Assembly: GCA_023614405.1 (NCBI GenBank)
Contig: CM042687.1
Coordinates: 68,058,992-68,122,991, forward strand
From: Avena insularis
Lineage: Eukaryota; Streptophyta; Magnoliopsida; Poales; Poaceae
Direction: 5' to 3'
Length of the DNA: 64,000 bases
Every line of letters begins with the position of its first letter. Position 1 is the first letter of the stretch. The notes under the pieces are model-generated. The model worked only from the letters and a program-made list of their open reading frames with translations. It made no database searches and was not told the origin of the DNA. The translations under genes were made by a program, and so were the position numbers. Shown in pieces: positions 21,266 to 34,224 of the stretch.

Positions 21266-24200
21266 TAATGTGGCTCGATTGACGTAGAGCTTGTTGGGAG
21301 ACCCCAAGAGCAAGGTGTGATGAGCACAGTAGCAAGTTTTCCCTCAGTTATGAAACCAAGGTTATCAAACCAGTAGGAGTAAGGAAACAAATCCAAGGTG
21401 TTGCTAACAACTTGGAACCTACACAACACAAACTCAAAACTTTGCCCCAACTTACAATGAGGTTTTCAATCTCACTGGTTTGCTAAAAACAAAGGATTAA
21501 ACGTATAGTGTGGAAGATAGTAGTTTCCTGCAGAAAGTAAACAATAACAGTAGATGGTATATCAATGATAAAGGAATGGACCGGGGTCCACAGTTCACTA
21601 GAGGTGTTCTCCTTAAGATAGATAGCATGCTGGGTGAACAAATTACAGCGGGGCAATTGACAGATTGATAAAGCATAACAATGCATATACTAGACATCTT
21701 GATTCCTATGAGATTTGATTGGGCAATACAACATAATACATAGACTGTAATCCAACTGTATCTATGACTAATAATCCACCTTCAGGTTATCATCCAAACC
21801 CCTTCTAGTATTAAGTTGCAAGCAACATATAATTGCATTAAGCAATATGTGTAAAGTAAACAATACAATTTCCCCATGGACAATGGATTGTTGTTTTCTC
21901 CCTAGTAGCAACAACACATCTACAACCTTAGAGATTTCTGTCACTTCCCTAGATTACTAGAGGCATGAACCTACTATCGAGCATAAATACTCCCTCTTGG
22001 AGTTGCAAGCATCTAGTTGGCCAAAGCATCTACGAACAACGGAGAGCATGCAAGATCAAAAATAACACAAACATGATATAATCAATAATCAATCTGACAT
22101 AGTATCTTGATATCCATCGGATCCCCGCAAACACATCATGTATGATTACAAATAGATGATATTGATCATGAACGAAGCTCACAAGATCTAAACATGATAG
22201 CACAAAGGAGGAGAAACAACCATCTAGCTACTGTATGGACCCATAGTCCAAGGGTGAACTACTCATGCATCACTCCGGAGGCTGACATGGTGATGAAGAA
22301 GGCCTCCGGGATGATCTCTCCCCTTCGGCAAGGTGCCAGGAAGAGCTTCAGATCCCCCTGATCTAGGGACGATTGTAAGATCCCTCCTTTATAAAGGAAA
22401 AGGATCCCTGTGATTGCAATGCTAGTCCCTGGATCAATGCTAGCATCCACAGTATAAGATGAAGTACACAGAAACAAAGGTCATTATTACAGTCATTCCA
22501 GAGACAACATAGTCTTTACAACTCCAAGGCCACAGGCCTAGTACAAGAGTTTAAATAAGTAAATAGATAAAAGTATTCATCTTGATGTGCCACAGGCAAA
22601 CATGTTGAGTGTAGACTCATGACTCCTAATCCTCATCAGAGTAACCTGCAACATCACAAGTTACAGCCACAGTGGGTCAATACATTGGAATAAGTATTGG
22701 CAAGTGATACCTTAGAATAATTTTTGGTGGACTAGATACTATATGCAATTTGGCTAAGTGTAGCTTAGGCTTGCTTTCTTCAAAATAGGTTTTGCCTATT
22801 AGTTGAAATCACTAAGTTTTTCTTTGTCAAAACTTTTCCCAAGGAACCACCAATAGACATTGGGGTCCTTCACCCTTGTTCACCCACAAGTTTTTACTTC
22901 GAAATTGGGATGAGGAGATTCTTGATAGCTTCCATGTCTTGATGCTCAAGTTGTCCAATACCAGGGACATGGCTAAGTACTTAGATTCTTCCATCTGCAG
23001 AGGTTGTGCACTTTCCCCGCAAGCCTTGATTTTCACCAAGACAGGACCTTTCAGAAGCCTTCCCTTAGACCAAATGGACGCGCTCCAACCTATCATCCCA
23101 CTACCACCAACTGTCCAAATGGCTAAGTTATTGCAACCTATATGATCCTGGCAGAGCCCATATTGCCAAGTGGCTGCACTAGAAGCTTCTTAACATTTGG
23201 CCTCTAAAATCTCTTTGTTCCTGGGTGGCTTTCCACAAGTGAGATACACAAGGTAAACCATAGAAATGGGCCTTGTGTAACCATTCAACATAAACCATTC
23301 CTTCCATTCCACCCAGGTGATTCATTCACTTAGTTGTTTTATTAGGCAAAACACAAGTACAAAGACTTAGAAATATTTTTATCATAGCATATATATTCCA
23401 CCACGCTTGGTTGCTACTAGCTAGGCTAAGCATGGTATAGATAAGCATCTTAACTTAGAAATTTCCTAGCAATTCTACACTACTAGGATTTACCAACATG
23501 GCATATAAGCAAAATATAACATGCAAGACTAGCAAAATATTTCTAATGCTTAGTAGAAAACATAGGGATAAAAAAATATCATGAAGAACCACTTGCCTTG
23601 GTAGTTTGGAGAGTAGTTACACTCCTCACAATCACAATCACTATTGGCACCAAAATCTACACATAAAATCATAGCAACAAATCATATACAAAATAAATAC
23701 AAGCAAAAATATATGGATGCATGCAATATGATATGTGATGATTTTCTAAACACAACAAGACAAGTTCATAGTACTGGTTCATAAACAAGTTCAAAACTTT
23801 CCAAACAACATTTATTTAAACACTAAAACATTTCTCAAATAATTTATATACACAAAATAAGCCTACACATGTTTTTGTAAATAAAACCATTTTAACAGAA
23901 GCAAAACATTAAACACATTGCATATTTAGAAAGGGCTTGCTCTCCTGATTCCATTGATATAAAATTTGTCAAATTTGAACGTGGAAATCAAAAGTTATGG
24001 CTAAAACAAAATCAAACAACTAATAGATCTAATTCAAATTTTTAAAACGAACTCTGTGCCACGCGGCGTTATCCCATTGGCTGGTACCGCTTCGCGTCGG
24101 ATCACACTTCTGAGCTGCTGGATCTAACTTAATCGCGCGGCTCTGATTGAATCATACCGCTTCGTCTAGGTTCTATCGTGACCACTAGATCTAGATCTAA

Positions 24201-26019
24201 CGGTGCTCAGCACTCGACCATCAAGTGGCGGCGCTGGCGGCAGCGACAGGCGGCGACGCCTCTGCCAGAACTGCTACCGGCGTTCTAGGTCGCGCAGAAG
24301 AGGGAGAAGGGGCTTACCAAGCTCGCCGTGTGTTGCTGATGCTCAAGGTGGCGATGGCTGGTCAAGGGGCGCGCTGTAGTGGCCGAGGGAGCTCGTCGGA
24401 GTTGCTGGCGGCGTCAGATGCTTGCTGTCGAAGACGTTCCCGAGGTTCTGCGTCGACCTAGCACAAGCCAGATGGTTTAGGAGGTGCGCAAGGGCCTGGC
24501 GATCAAGACGGTATCAAAGGGGAGGCAAGGGGCGGTCTCGTTTTACCTGAATTGCACGTCGGAGTCGAGCGGCGGCTCAGGTGTTTGCGGGTGTGGACGA
24601 AGACGTCGCTCTGGGTCACGAGAAAGCAAACAGAGGGCATCAGTGAACGCGCAAGGACATGTTGGTCATGATGGTTTGAACCAGAGACAGGGGGGCGGTC
24701 AGTACTCACCGAGATTGGTCGCCGGAGTGCGTCTGTGCAGCGGCGGTGCAAGGGAGATTGCGGCGACCTAGGCGTTCATGCGCTTTGTTGGGGGAAATGG
24801 CCGCGAGGGGGAGGTGGTCTTATAGCCAGAGCGGGGGCGAGGATCACGCGCGGTATCAATGGCAATTAAGCGCGGAATCAACGCGGCAGTGAATGGCGGA
24901 GGGAACGGCCGGCGATGTGGTCGTGGGCGCGATTTGGGGAAGATGATGATGAGTTGGCGAGGTCCACCAGTCAGTGACCCGTTGGGTAGTGCGGGTGCGG
25001 TGAGAAAATCAGAAGGAGAGGGAAAACCCGAGTGGGCTGGCTAATGGGCTGCTTTGCTTGTTGGGCCAAAATCCTGGCGCCGGCCCTTTTCCTTTTCTCT
25101 AACCTTTTTCTTTTTCTGAATGAATTTCCAAGAACCTTTTTCAAATTATTTCAAAATCTAATTGAATTCAAATCTTTTCAGGATTTTTGCAGTGTGCAAC
25201 CATCACATTTCTGAGCATAAAGCCAAGTGGTCACTTTGAATTGGCCTGGTCACTTGGAATAAAATAAAATAAGCAGTGGTATAGCACTAGTTTGAATAGG
25301 TTCTGAAATTGGTTTTCAAATCATATTTGTTTTGAAACTTTGGTTTAAATCTTAGCAATTTAGCAATACAACCTGAGAGCAATAAGACAACAAAGTTTGG
25401 TTCAATGAACAACAATCTCTCATTGGAGAGTAGCATTTGTTTCAAATGCTGATCACATAAAATAATGAGCTCATATGCTCCTGTTTTTGAAATTATTTGT
25501 TTGAAATGAATTCTACATGATCATGGATGCATGGATGATATGCATGAGTTTGAAACATGATTTTAGGGATGTTACAACGATGGTGGCGGCGGCTACAGAT
25601 TGTTTCGTGGAGATTTGATCGGGTACCTAGGGTTTCTGCATCGGGGTGCTTTTATAGGTGAAAGGGCAAGGTCGATGGGCGCCCGAGGGGCCCACACCTA
25701 GGGCTGGCACCCCCTAGGCCACGCCACCCTAGGGTGTGGCCGCCTCGAGTTCCCCCTTCGGCTGCCCTTTAGACTCCGTGTTTCTTCTGGTAAAATATTG
25801 ACTTTGGACTTTGTCCCGTCCAATTCCGAGAATATTTCCTTACTAGCTTTTCCAAAACCAAAAACAGCAGAAAACAGGCAACTGGCACTGCGGCATATTG
25901 TCAATAGGTTAGTTCTGGAAAATGTATAAAAACACCTCAAAGTGTAGACAAAACACAAGAAAGTCGATACTAAACAAGCATGGAGCATCAAAAAATATAG
26001 ATACGTTTACGACGTATCA
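21266..26019 (-). repeat. 3' LTR of the minus-strand Athila element (interrupted)
   Basis: On the minus strand it starts TGATACGTCGTAAACG at 26019 and ends near CACATTA at 21266, where the terminal CA has decayed to TA on the complementary end. Net length without the nested solo LTR is about 1.55 kb. Its partner is the 5' LTR at 31003-55681. Confidence 0.85.
22374..25576 (-). mobile_element. Solo LTR, long-LTR gypsy family (TGTAACATCCC)
   Basis: There is a perfect target duplication acgat (22369-22373 and 25577-25581). The plus-strand ends are TGTAAGATCCC and GGGATGTTACA, so the LTR reads TGTAACATCCCTAAAATC on the minus strand. Its length is 3,203 bp. A GC-rich stretch at about 24060-25040 looks like promoter or leader sequence; the frames in it are compositional. 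It carries the palindrome chain, with CTAAGTACTTAG at 22973-22984 and TCTGCAGA at 22994-23001. It lies inside the 3' LTR of the minus-strand Athila element. Confidence 0.9.
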
Positions 26020-26035
26020 AGCATCCCCAAGCTTA
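26020..26035 (-). other. Polypurine tract of the minus-strand Athila element
   Basis: On the minus strand it reads TAAGCTTGGGGATGCT, directly before the LTR start TGATACGTC. The G run and position identify the plus-strand primer for reverse transcription. Confidence 0.75.
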
Positions 26036-28800
26036 ACTCCTGCTCATCCTCGAGTATGTAAGTGATAAAGAGAATAATTTTTGAGGTGACATGCACCATC
26101 ACAATCTTGATCAAAATATTTGTAAAGCATTGATAACTGCGATCAAAGTACTCTAAACATGAGCATGAAAGATATAGTTCTAACCATAAGACATAGCAAC
26201 TATGTTGCAACATGAAATGGTACAAACAAAAGATCATGGATAACAATGCATTGAAAGAGGTTTGTTTGTTTCACACATAGAAAACATAGCATGTGTGGTA
26301 TTCAGCTTGTCCCTCACGGTGTAGCAAAACATAAATGCATAGGACACCTTCAAAATTCATAAGGGTGACTAGATACAAAGAGTTCAAGAACAAGCAATAT
26401 CAACATTATGAATCAATCAATAAGTTTTTGGAAAATGCACATAAAACTAAGAATGACAACTATGCTCTCTTCATTGGTGCATAAAGATAGAAGGTGGAGA
26501 CTCAACAAAAAGTAAGAAGAAAGGCCCTTCACAGAGGGAAGTAGGGATTTCAAGTTTCATAAAGAGCTTCCAAAAATTATGGTACTTATTAGCTTTCAGC
26601 TCTCATTGCCCCTATCATAAGCATCTTGAAGTGATTAAGGTTAAAGTGAAACAAATATGAATTATATGCTTGACAGATCATAAGTTGGCAATCTCATGTC
26701 CCTTGAGTACGAGGGCCATTCCTCATGCTACTCAACTTTAGTCACAAGCAAGTTCCTGTCATTGTAAGTATATGTGTATCATAGAGAACCGCCAATGGGG
26801 TACCCCATGACACAGAAGCTATCCCATATCAATTTGACAAGGCAACAGATAATGAGCTTCTCAGCGATCTTTTTATTTTCTATTTGCATAGGTTTTTATT
26901 GAGGATGCTTCACAGATTGCTCACTATGGTTATGCTGCAAGTTTCCACCATGATTAGGCATGGCTTAGACTAGACACCCAGGCGTTTTTCTAACACATAT
27001 ACAATACTCCATGGACTTACAAGCTCACCTTTTATTTCACACCCCCGACATCCGTAAACAAAAGATCATGATATCAACTGGATAATATGTATAGGTGTTG
27101 AAAGCGTTCCCCATGACAACATGGTTCTGCTAATTCCCAACTTATAAGTGCAAGCATATAGACAACATAGATGACACAATGGTTCAAGTTTATTAGGTGC
27201 AATAAGTAAAGTGTGCCATCAAGTTTGTGAGAGCTTTAATCACTAATTTTCACATAACAAGTTTAATTTGGAAGATAGATAAAAACATGAATATACTTGG
27301 AATGGTGTAACACACCATGCATAGGAGTTTATAGTGGAATCTTTGGAATAACTTGGTTTCTTGGGAGTTGGATGCATGAGTAGAGCTTACTCAGTACAAG
27401 TGGAGGCTAGCAAAATACTGGGAGCGACCAACTAAGAGAGCAATAATGGTCATAATGATGCAAAGCGACAAAACATTATCAATTAAAGCATAAAGTGGTA
27501 TCCCAAGTCAAGAACTAAATGATAATAGAGGCTTGGGTGACTGGTTCATAGTCATAACATGGTGTAAGCATGTGCCAAGTCAACCCAAACAAAGCATCAA
27601 AGGACAATTCCACAATATTATTCTTTTGTATGCTAAAACAACGCATGATTCTTTTAAGGCACATTAAGCAATATCGATTGTTTGGAACAAGTCATGCTAC
27701 AACAATAATCACTAATCAAAAGGTCAAAGCATCATCTAGCATGACATGATAAAGTCTAAGCCATAGTCAAAACAAGCTCCCTTTTGTACCACTATAAGCA
27801 TGAAACTTTCCACTCTTTTCCAACACCAATCAACTTATTTGAAACAAAATGCGAATGTGGGGTTCCAACTACTTTATTGAAGAAAACCAAACAAAAGAAA
27901 CTAAAAACAAAAACTAAGACGCTCCAAGAATAACACAAAAGTGCATGAAACAATAAAAATGAAGTGTCTAGGAAGAGACATGAGATTTTTATTGATGAAG
28001 AAGGGGATGCCTTGGGCATCCCCAAGATTTGACGCTTGTACCTCTTGAACATTTCTTGGGGTGACACGGGGTGGCATCCCCAAGCTTGAGCTTTTGTCCA
28101 TTGTTCATCTCATCACATCATTCTTCCCCTACACTTGAAAATTTCCTTCATACAAAACTTCACACAATCTTCATTAGCAACATTAGTGCATTCAAGATAA
28201 CAAGCCTTTTGGTTTAGTTTAAACACAAGTAAAACTTTCATTAGAACACAAGATACTGTAGCAATTCCTTCTAAAATCTCAAGTGATCAAGGATAACTCA
28301 AAAATAAACCGATAAGAGGCAAATGCAAATAATGGCAGAAATCTGTCAAAACAGACTAGCAGGTAAAAACTGATTTTTTCGTAGACCTTCTATTGCTAAA
28401 ATCAAAAAGTGTTGAACTAATGAAAGTTAGATAACAACCTGGGGCATATGCTTAGATAATTACAGCTCAATCCGACATACTGGGATTTTCCATGAATGTT
28501 TACAGTGAAGCACAAAAATCTGTTTTGGGACAGCAACTTCCCCAAATCTTACTTCCCTCTCATTAGAGGTTATTCTTAGCACAAAAACCACACAAAAAGG
28601 ATAAGGAGAGTTTATTACAGAAGTAATAACTTACAAGTCACAAAAAAAGAAAAACCTACTGAAATTTGGGTTATCTTCCAATTAGTACTTTTCTTTAACG
28701 CCTTTAAATTAGGCACAGGAAGCAAGAATCAAATATTTTTGAATGAAGAAGCATTAACATCAAAATTTTCTTTAATAGGAGGATAAAAAGGTATATTCTC
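26036..28800 (-). other. Non-coding 3' domain of the minus-strand Athila element
   Basis: This 2.8-kb stretch lies between the protease remnant and the polypurine tract. It has no reverse transcriptase, integrase or envelope-like frame. It is clearly homologous to 40290-42327 and 48604-49211 of the plus-strand element; shared words include GAGAGGGAAGTAAGATTTGG and GATGCCCAAGGCATCCCC. Both elements therefore carry the same replacement of pol by non-coding sequence. Small frames here are not supported. Confidence 0.7.
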
Positions 28801-28807
28801 TCTATTT

Positions 28808-30736
28808 TTAGGGAAGTTTTTGTATACATTTCTTGAGTGGGAATTGATATTTAATGGTGCCTTCCTTCATATCAATAATGGCACCAATAGTTCTAAGAAA
28901 ATATCTTCCCAGAATAATAGGACAAGAAGCATTGCATTCAACATACAATACATAGAAATCAACAGGGACAAAGGCATTGTTAACCATAATAAGAACATCA
29001 TTAATACTCCCCATAAATTTATTTTTAGCATTATCATCAAGTTGGACATCTAAATAGCAATCTTCCAAAGGTGGCAAATCAAGCATTTCATAATTTTTTC
29101 TAGGCATAATAGAGACACTAGAACCAAGGTCACATAAAGCTTTCAGATCAAAATCATTCACTCTCATATTGATGATGGGTTCCTAACCATCTTCTAATTT
29201 CCTAGGAATAGAAGCTTTATGTTTCAATTTTTCTTCTTTAATTTTAATGAGAGCATCTGTAATGTGTTTTGTGAAAGCCATATTCATAGCACTAGTATTA
29301 GGACTTTTAGCAAGCTTTTTTAGGAACATAATTACTTCAAAAATATTGCAACCATCAAGATCAAAATCAAACTTAGCATCCAAGGTAGTAGAACTATTGT
29401 TTCCCATATTTCGAAAAATTTCAGCATTCTTATTGGGTTTAGGCATTGTTGCAAAAGGAATGGGGACTTCTTGTTGTTATCTAGCATCAACATTGGTGGT
29501 GGTAATAGTACAAACACTACTGTTTTTAGCAATCTCATCTTCTCTTTCCCACTTAGCATGCAGTTTAGCTAACAGTCTAACATTTTCATCAATTCTAACT
29601 TGTATGGCATTCGCAGCAGCAAAGGGGTCCATGGTTTCAGGTTTAGCAGCCATTTTATTAATCAAAGAGGATTGTGCTTCAGACAAAGATGAAATATATT
29701 TTTCCACATTCAAAAGCTTTTCCTCCACAGTTTTGTTGAAGGTAGTTTGTTTACTAATAAAATCCTTAAGCATGACTTCAAGTTTAGAGGGTGCACTCCT
29801 ATTGTTGTTGTAGGAGTTTCCATAAGCATTACCATTATTGGGAGGATAAGGCCTATAATTATTATTACCAAAATTATTCCTATAGGCATTGTTGCTAAAA
29901 TTGTTATTTCTAATGAAGTTCACATCAAATTTCTCTTCTTGAGCAACCAAAGAGGCTAAAGGAACATTATTTGGATCAATATGAGCTTTTCCATTCACAA
30001 GCATAGACATAATAACATCAATTTTATCACTCAAGGAGGAGGTTTCTTCAACAAAATTTACCTTCTTACCTTGTGGAGCTCTCTTAGTGTGCCATTCAGA
30101 ATAGTTAACCATCATATTATCAAGGAGCTTTGTTGCAGAACCCAAAGTAATGGTCATAAAGGTACCTCCAACAGCAGAATCCAACAGATTTCTTGAAGAA
30201 AGATTCAGTCCTGCATAAAAAAGTTTGCATAATCATCCAAGTAGTCAGTCCATGAGTGGGACAATTCTTTACCAAAGATTTCATTCTTTCCCAAGATTGA
30301 GCAACATGTTCATTATCAAGTTGTTTAAATTTCATTATTTCACTTCTCATAGATATAATCTGAGCAGGAGGATAGTATTTTCCAATAAAAGCATCTTTGC
30401 ATTTAATCCATGAATCAATACTATTTCTAGGCAAGGATAGCAACCATTCTTTAGCTTTTCCTCTCAGAGAGAAATGAAACAATTTAAGCTTAATAATACC
30501 TCCATCTACATCCTTATATTTTTTCATCTCACAAATTTCAACAAAATTATTAATGTGAGCAGCAACATCATCAGAACTAGCACTAGAAAATTGTTCTTTC
30601 ATAACAAGATTCAACAAAGCAGGTTTAATTTCATAAAAAGTAGCATCAGGAGAAGGTGGAGCAAAGGTGTGCAAAGAAAATCATTGTTGTTTGTGATAGT
30701 GAAGTCACACAACTTAGTGTTTTCAGGAGTACTCAT
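28808..30736 (-). pseudogene. Athila-type gag-protease, broken
   Basis: It starts ATG at 30736 (MSTPENTKLCDFT). Gag core motifs follow in order: LRGKAKEWLLSLPRNSIDSW, KYYPPAQIISMRSEIMKFKQ, HVAQSWERMKSLVKNCPTHG, then LGSATKLLDNMMVNYSEWHT. An Asn/Tyr-rich linker comes around 29940-29790. The aspartic protease region has LCDLGSSVSIMPRKNYEML, the D-L-G form usual in the Athila lineage, with PIILGRYFLRTIGAIIDM as the second half. It is broken by a frameshift near 30668, another near 30210, an in-frame TAA at 29479-29477 and a TAG at 29185-29183. Nothing of pol follows. In an intact relative, gag packages the RNA and the protease matures the polyprotein. Confidence 0.88.
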
Positions 30737-30981
30737 TTTTTGCAAAAGTGAAGCAAGCCAACAGCAGTAGCAACTAAAGTAGGAACTAATTTTTTTGTGT
30801 TTCTGATAAGAAAAAGCAAACCAAACAAAACTAATTTTTTTGTACTTTTCAAAGAAATAAACTAAGCAAAATAAAAACAAGTAAAGAGAATGGTTGCGAG
30901 AGACTCCCCTTGCGAGAATCTTCTTTCTCCCTGAAAGGTGACTGACGAGGAGAAAGAAATTGAAGTTGTCCTTATCTCCCT

Positions 30982-30994
30982 GGCAACGGCGCCA
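30982..30994 (-). other. Primer binding site, tRNA-Asp type (minus-strand Athila)
   Basis: On the minus strand it reads TGGCGCCGTTGCC, matching the complement of the 3' end of plant tRNA-Asp including CCA. It lies a few bases inside the 5' LTR end at 31003, as expected. Confidence 0.85.
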
Positions 30995-31143
30995 GAAAAT
31001 CTTGATGTCCTTCGGTTGATGTAGAGCCTGTTGGGAGACCCCAAGAGCAAGGTGTGATGAGCACAATAGAAAGTTTTCCCTTAGTTATGAAACCAAGGTT
31101 ATCAAACCACTAGGAGAAAGGAAACAACTCCAAGGTGTTGCTA

Positions 31144-34122
31144 TATAACACCCCGGTTCTGAAAAGACCGTGGCCTCTATGTGACATGCCAATCCCTGGA
31201 TCGGTTCATTGGCCCACAATAGAGTAAGATGAATAACATAGCAAAATAACCGTGTATCATAGATAACGAAGATCCAGAGTACCATTATTACAATAAAAGC
31301 TTAGCTCAAGGCTAGCTCAAATTATTCAGGTAGCAACATAAACAAAGTAAATCCTCCATTCTTCAAATTGCCCACAAGTGAACAAGTGCCGAGTGGAGTA
31401 CCGTGGCCTATATCGATTACTCAGAATCGGAATAACCTGCAACATGAAACGTAGCAGCCCCGAAGGGTCAATACATGGAATGTATGGCAAGTAGAGCTAG
31501 TAATGGAGACAATAGTACTAACATCTACATGCATATTTGGCAAGTGGAGCTGTGTCTGGCTTGCATTTGCAAATAACTTTGTCCTACTTTCATAAACAGT
31601 TTTTGATTTTCTTTGAAAAGATCCCAATTAAGTTAACCCAACAACATTAAAACAATTATGAAATTAGAATGAGCGAGAAACTTGTCATGGAATCAATATC
31701 ATTCAACTCAGTTGTCCATAACCGGGGACACGGCTAATCGATTAGATTATACACTCTGCAGAGGTTAGTACACTTTACCCATGTGACTTGGCCAGCCCAG
31801 CTCGTACCATCACTCTCATTTTGAGTGGTGATAGGGAGAAGTCCAAGCTGAGACTGTTCGGGAAGTAGCTCCTCAATCCCGACGCGCACCGGTCCAACCT
31901 ACCAAAATTCTACATCTCTGGATACGCGGGTTCGAGTTACCACAACCTACTAAGTCCAACCAACCGCCCATTCCATTATTGGCACATGGTTGTACACGTA
32001 AGCTACACAATAAAGAAGCCAATCATTCTCTCTTGATACCTGGGTGCCTTTCCGCAATGAAACCACCAAAAATTATCAATACCATCACACCCAGGGGGTT
32101 CATTGATTAAGTTGTTTTTAGTTTTCACAAACCAATACTTTGAGAAAACAAGTATCAATGATATAACCCAGCCCTCGTTCAACATAGCATGGCTAAGCAC
32201 ATCTACCATCGGTGTTTCATCTACAAGGAAGGCCCTACCACATAATAGGACATAGCATAGCGATAGTATCATCCTACACATGCAACTACAAGATACACGA
32301 CAATGCATTGAAAATAGTAGGACGATATCATGAACAAAGTAGCATCTACTTGCCTTGGTTGTAGCGGTCGGAAGAACAATCCACACACGAGCAAGCGTTG
32401 CACTCGTCACAATCTACACGATACAATTGCATTCATAAACAAACAATCCACAACATATGCAACAAATATGATGCATGAATGCAAGAGCGACAAGTGAATT
32501 GGTGCTACAGCTGCACCACAACATCTATTCCATAGTACTACCGATTGCATGCATGGAAAATAGTTTTAGCGCTAGAAAAACTATTAAGCAAAAGTAGTGC
32601 TCAAAACTAGAGCTAGAACTTAAATAATTCACTACCAGTAGTATACTATTTGTAAAATCTTAGGAAAATTCTACCGCATAGGCATCGCTGATTAGAAACA
32701 GTACCAACTGGAATTACTCGAAAAGGAATTATAAAACTCCCGAAGTAATTAAAACACTGCAGAAATCCACTAGACAGTTTCTGCAGAAGTTTTTACTGTA
32801 AGCCTATCCTTTTAATTCACGATGATATTCCCCTCGTTCCACTGAATCCAGGGACATATCATACGCGATTTTTGGAGCTACGGATCTTTTTCTACGAATT
32901 TATTACTCCGAAAAGGCCACTATCTAGTTTGATTAAACTGTACTAACCTTGATGCGAAAGCCTGAACCAAAGGTACAGCGAGATTCTACACGACTCACTG
33001 AATCTACAAATATTTTATTTGCAATTTTTGGCCAAGCGGTTTAATTTCTATGCAATTTACAAGATTCTACTGAAATCTGTCAACTAAAAGGATTAACGAA
33101 ATTGACCAGTCAATTGTGTCTGTTGACTAGTCAAAGCGTCTGCTGACTGGGCGCTGACTGGGCGTCTGACTAGTCAACGCCTGAGTCTGACCAGTCAACG
33201 AACGATCTAAGCCGCTGATCTGAGATCTGACGGTGGCTGCTGTCTTACTAGAAACGAACGGCGAAACGGACGGCGGCGGTTTCCGGACGGCGGCGGCGAT
33301 CGGTTCCGGCGTCGGGGTTTTTCCTGCACGGACGGAGACGGTCAACGAACGGTCCAAGATCGTCAACGCGCGCGCAAAGGCAACGCTGCGGCGACGCGGT
33401 ACGGACGAAACGGCGCGACAAGAAACGGGCGGCCGAAAGCGCCAGATGCGTAAGCGGCGTGGCGGCGTGCGGCGCGAAGCGGTGGCGGCAGCGCAAGCAA
33501 GCGTGGCAGCAGCGGCGGGCCGGCGCGCGCGGCGGCGCTGGCGCTGCTGGCGAGGGCGGGCGGCGCGCGGATGCGGTCGGCGCGAGGGAGGCGCGGGCGG
33601 GCGACGCAGCGTGGGCGCAAGGCGCCTTGGCGGAGTGGCGGCGCAGCGAAGGCGATCGTGAGGAGGCGGGCGATGCGGGCGTGTCGGCACAGCGACGAGG
33701 CGGGCGGTTCGAGCAGCGGGCTGCCCTTTAAGTGGGCCCTCTCGCGGAATCCTAAAATGAAACGGTCTGGAGCTGGACACGAACTCGGAAATCGGTCCAA
33801 AATTTCGGACCGTTTTCCGGCGATTCACTAAAACGGCCGCAACTTCTTCGTACGAGCTCCGATTCGAGCGATTCTTGCGCCTACGGGTTCGTATGGTCGA
33901 GGGGAACAATCTAGCGTCAAGGTTTGAGCGGAACCACTAATATACAAGGGTGGTCAACGCTAGTCCTACTAAAGCTTCCCGCAGGAACCTCGTAGCAAAA
34001 TAGAATAGGGTTTTGCAATTGGCGTTTCGCCGAACCTTTTCACCCGACGGTTTTGCATGGAAAAGCATGATGCAATGATATGAATGATATGCAAGACCAA
34101 ATCTAAAATTTGGGATGTGACA
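31144..34122 (-). mobile_element. Solo LTR, long-LTR gypsy family
   Basis: There is a perfect target duplication tgcta (31139-31143 and 34123-34127). The plus-strand ends are TATAACACCCCGG (expected TGTAACACC, one decay) and TTTGGGATGTGACA. Its length is 2,979 bp. The palindromes CTAATCGATTAG (31734-31745) and CTCTGCAGAG (31754-31763) are present. A very GC-rich block (33230-33740) contains long arginine- and alanine-rich frames on both strands, which I treat as compositional. It lies in the 5' LTR of the minus-strand Athila element. Confidence 0.9.
33079..33198. promoter_or_regulatory. W-box (WRKY site) cluster in a solo LTR
   Basis: Seven TTGAC cores lie within 120 bp: forward at 33102 and 33123, and reverse (GTCAA) at 33079, 33109, 33130, 33173 and 33194. 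Six extend to TTGAC[CT]. TTGACTAGTCAA (33123-33134) is a perfect palindrome with two opposed W-boxes. W-boxes bind WRKY factors, and a cluster like this is typical of defence- or stress-inducible promoters. Activity is inferred. Confidence 0.55.
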
Positions 34123-34224
34123 TGCTAACAACTTGGAACCTGCACAACACAAACTCAAAACTTTGCCCCAACAAGTGATGGTATATCAATGATAAAGGAA
34201 TGGACCGGGGTCCACAGTTCACTA

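Noticed and set aside
29247..29813. 188-residue plus-strand hydrophobic frame
   Set aside because: It is the antisense of the Athila gag-protease remnant.
30982..30994. Possible tRNA-Asp gene fragment (also 39003, and tRNA-Met-like at 62414)
   Set aside because: Only the primer-binding complement next to an LTR is present, not a tRNA gene.
33127..33909. 260-residue minus-strand open frame and overlapping plus-strand frames
   Set aside because: They are Arg/Ala/Pro-rich on both strands and lie inside the extremely GC-rich block of a solo LTR; no domain or splice support, so compositional.
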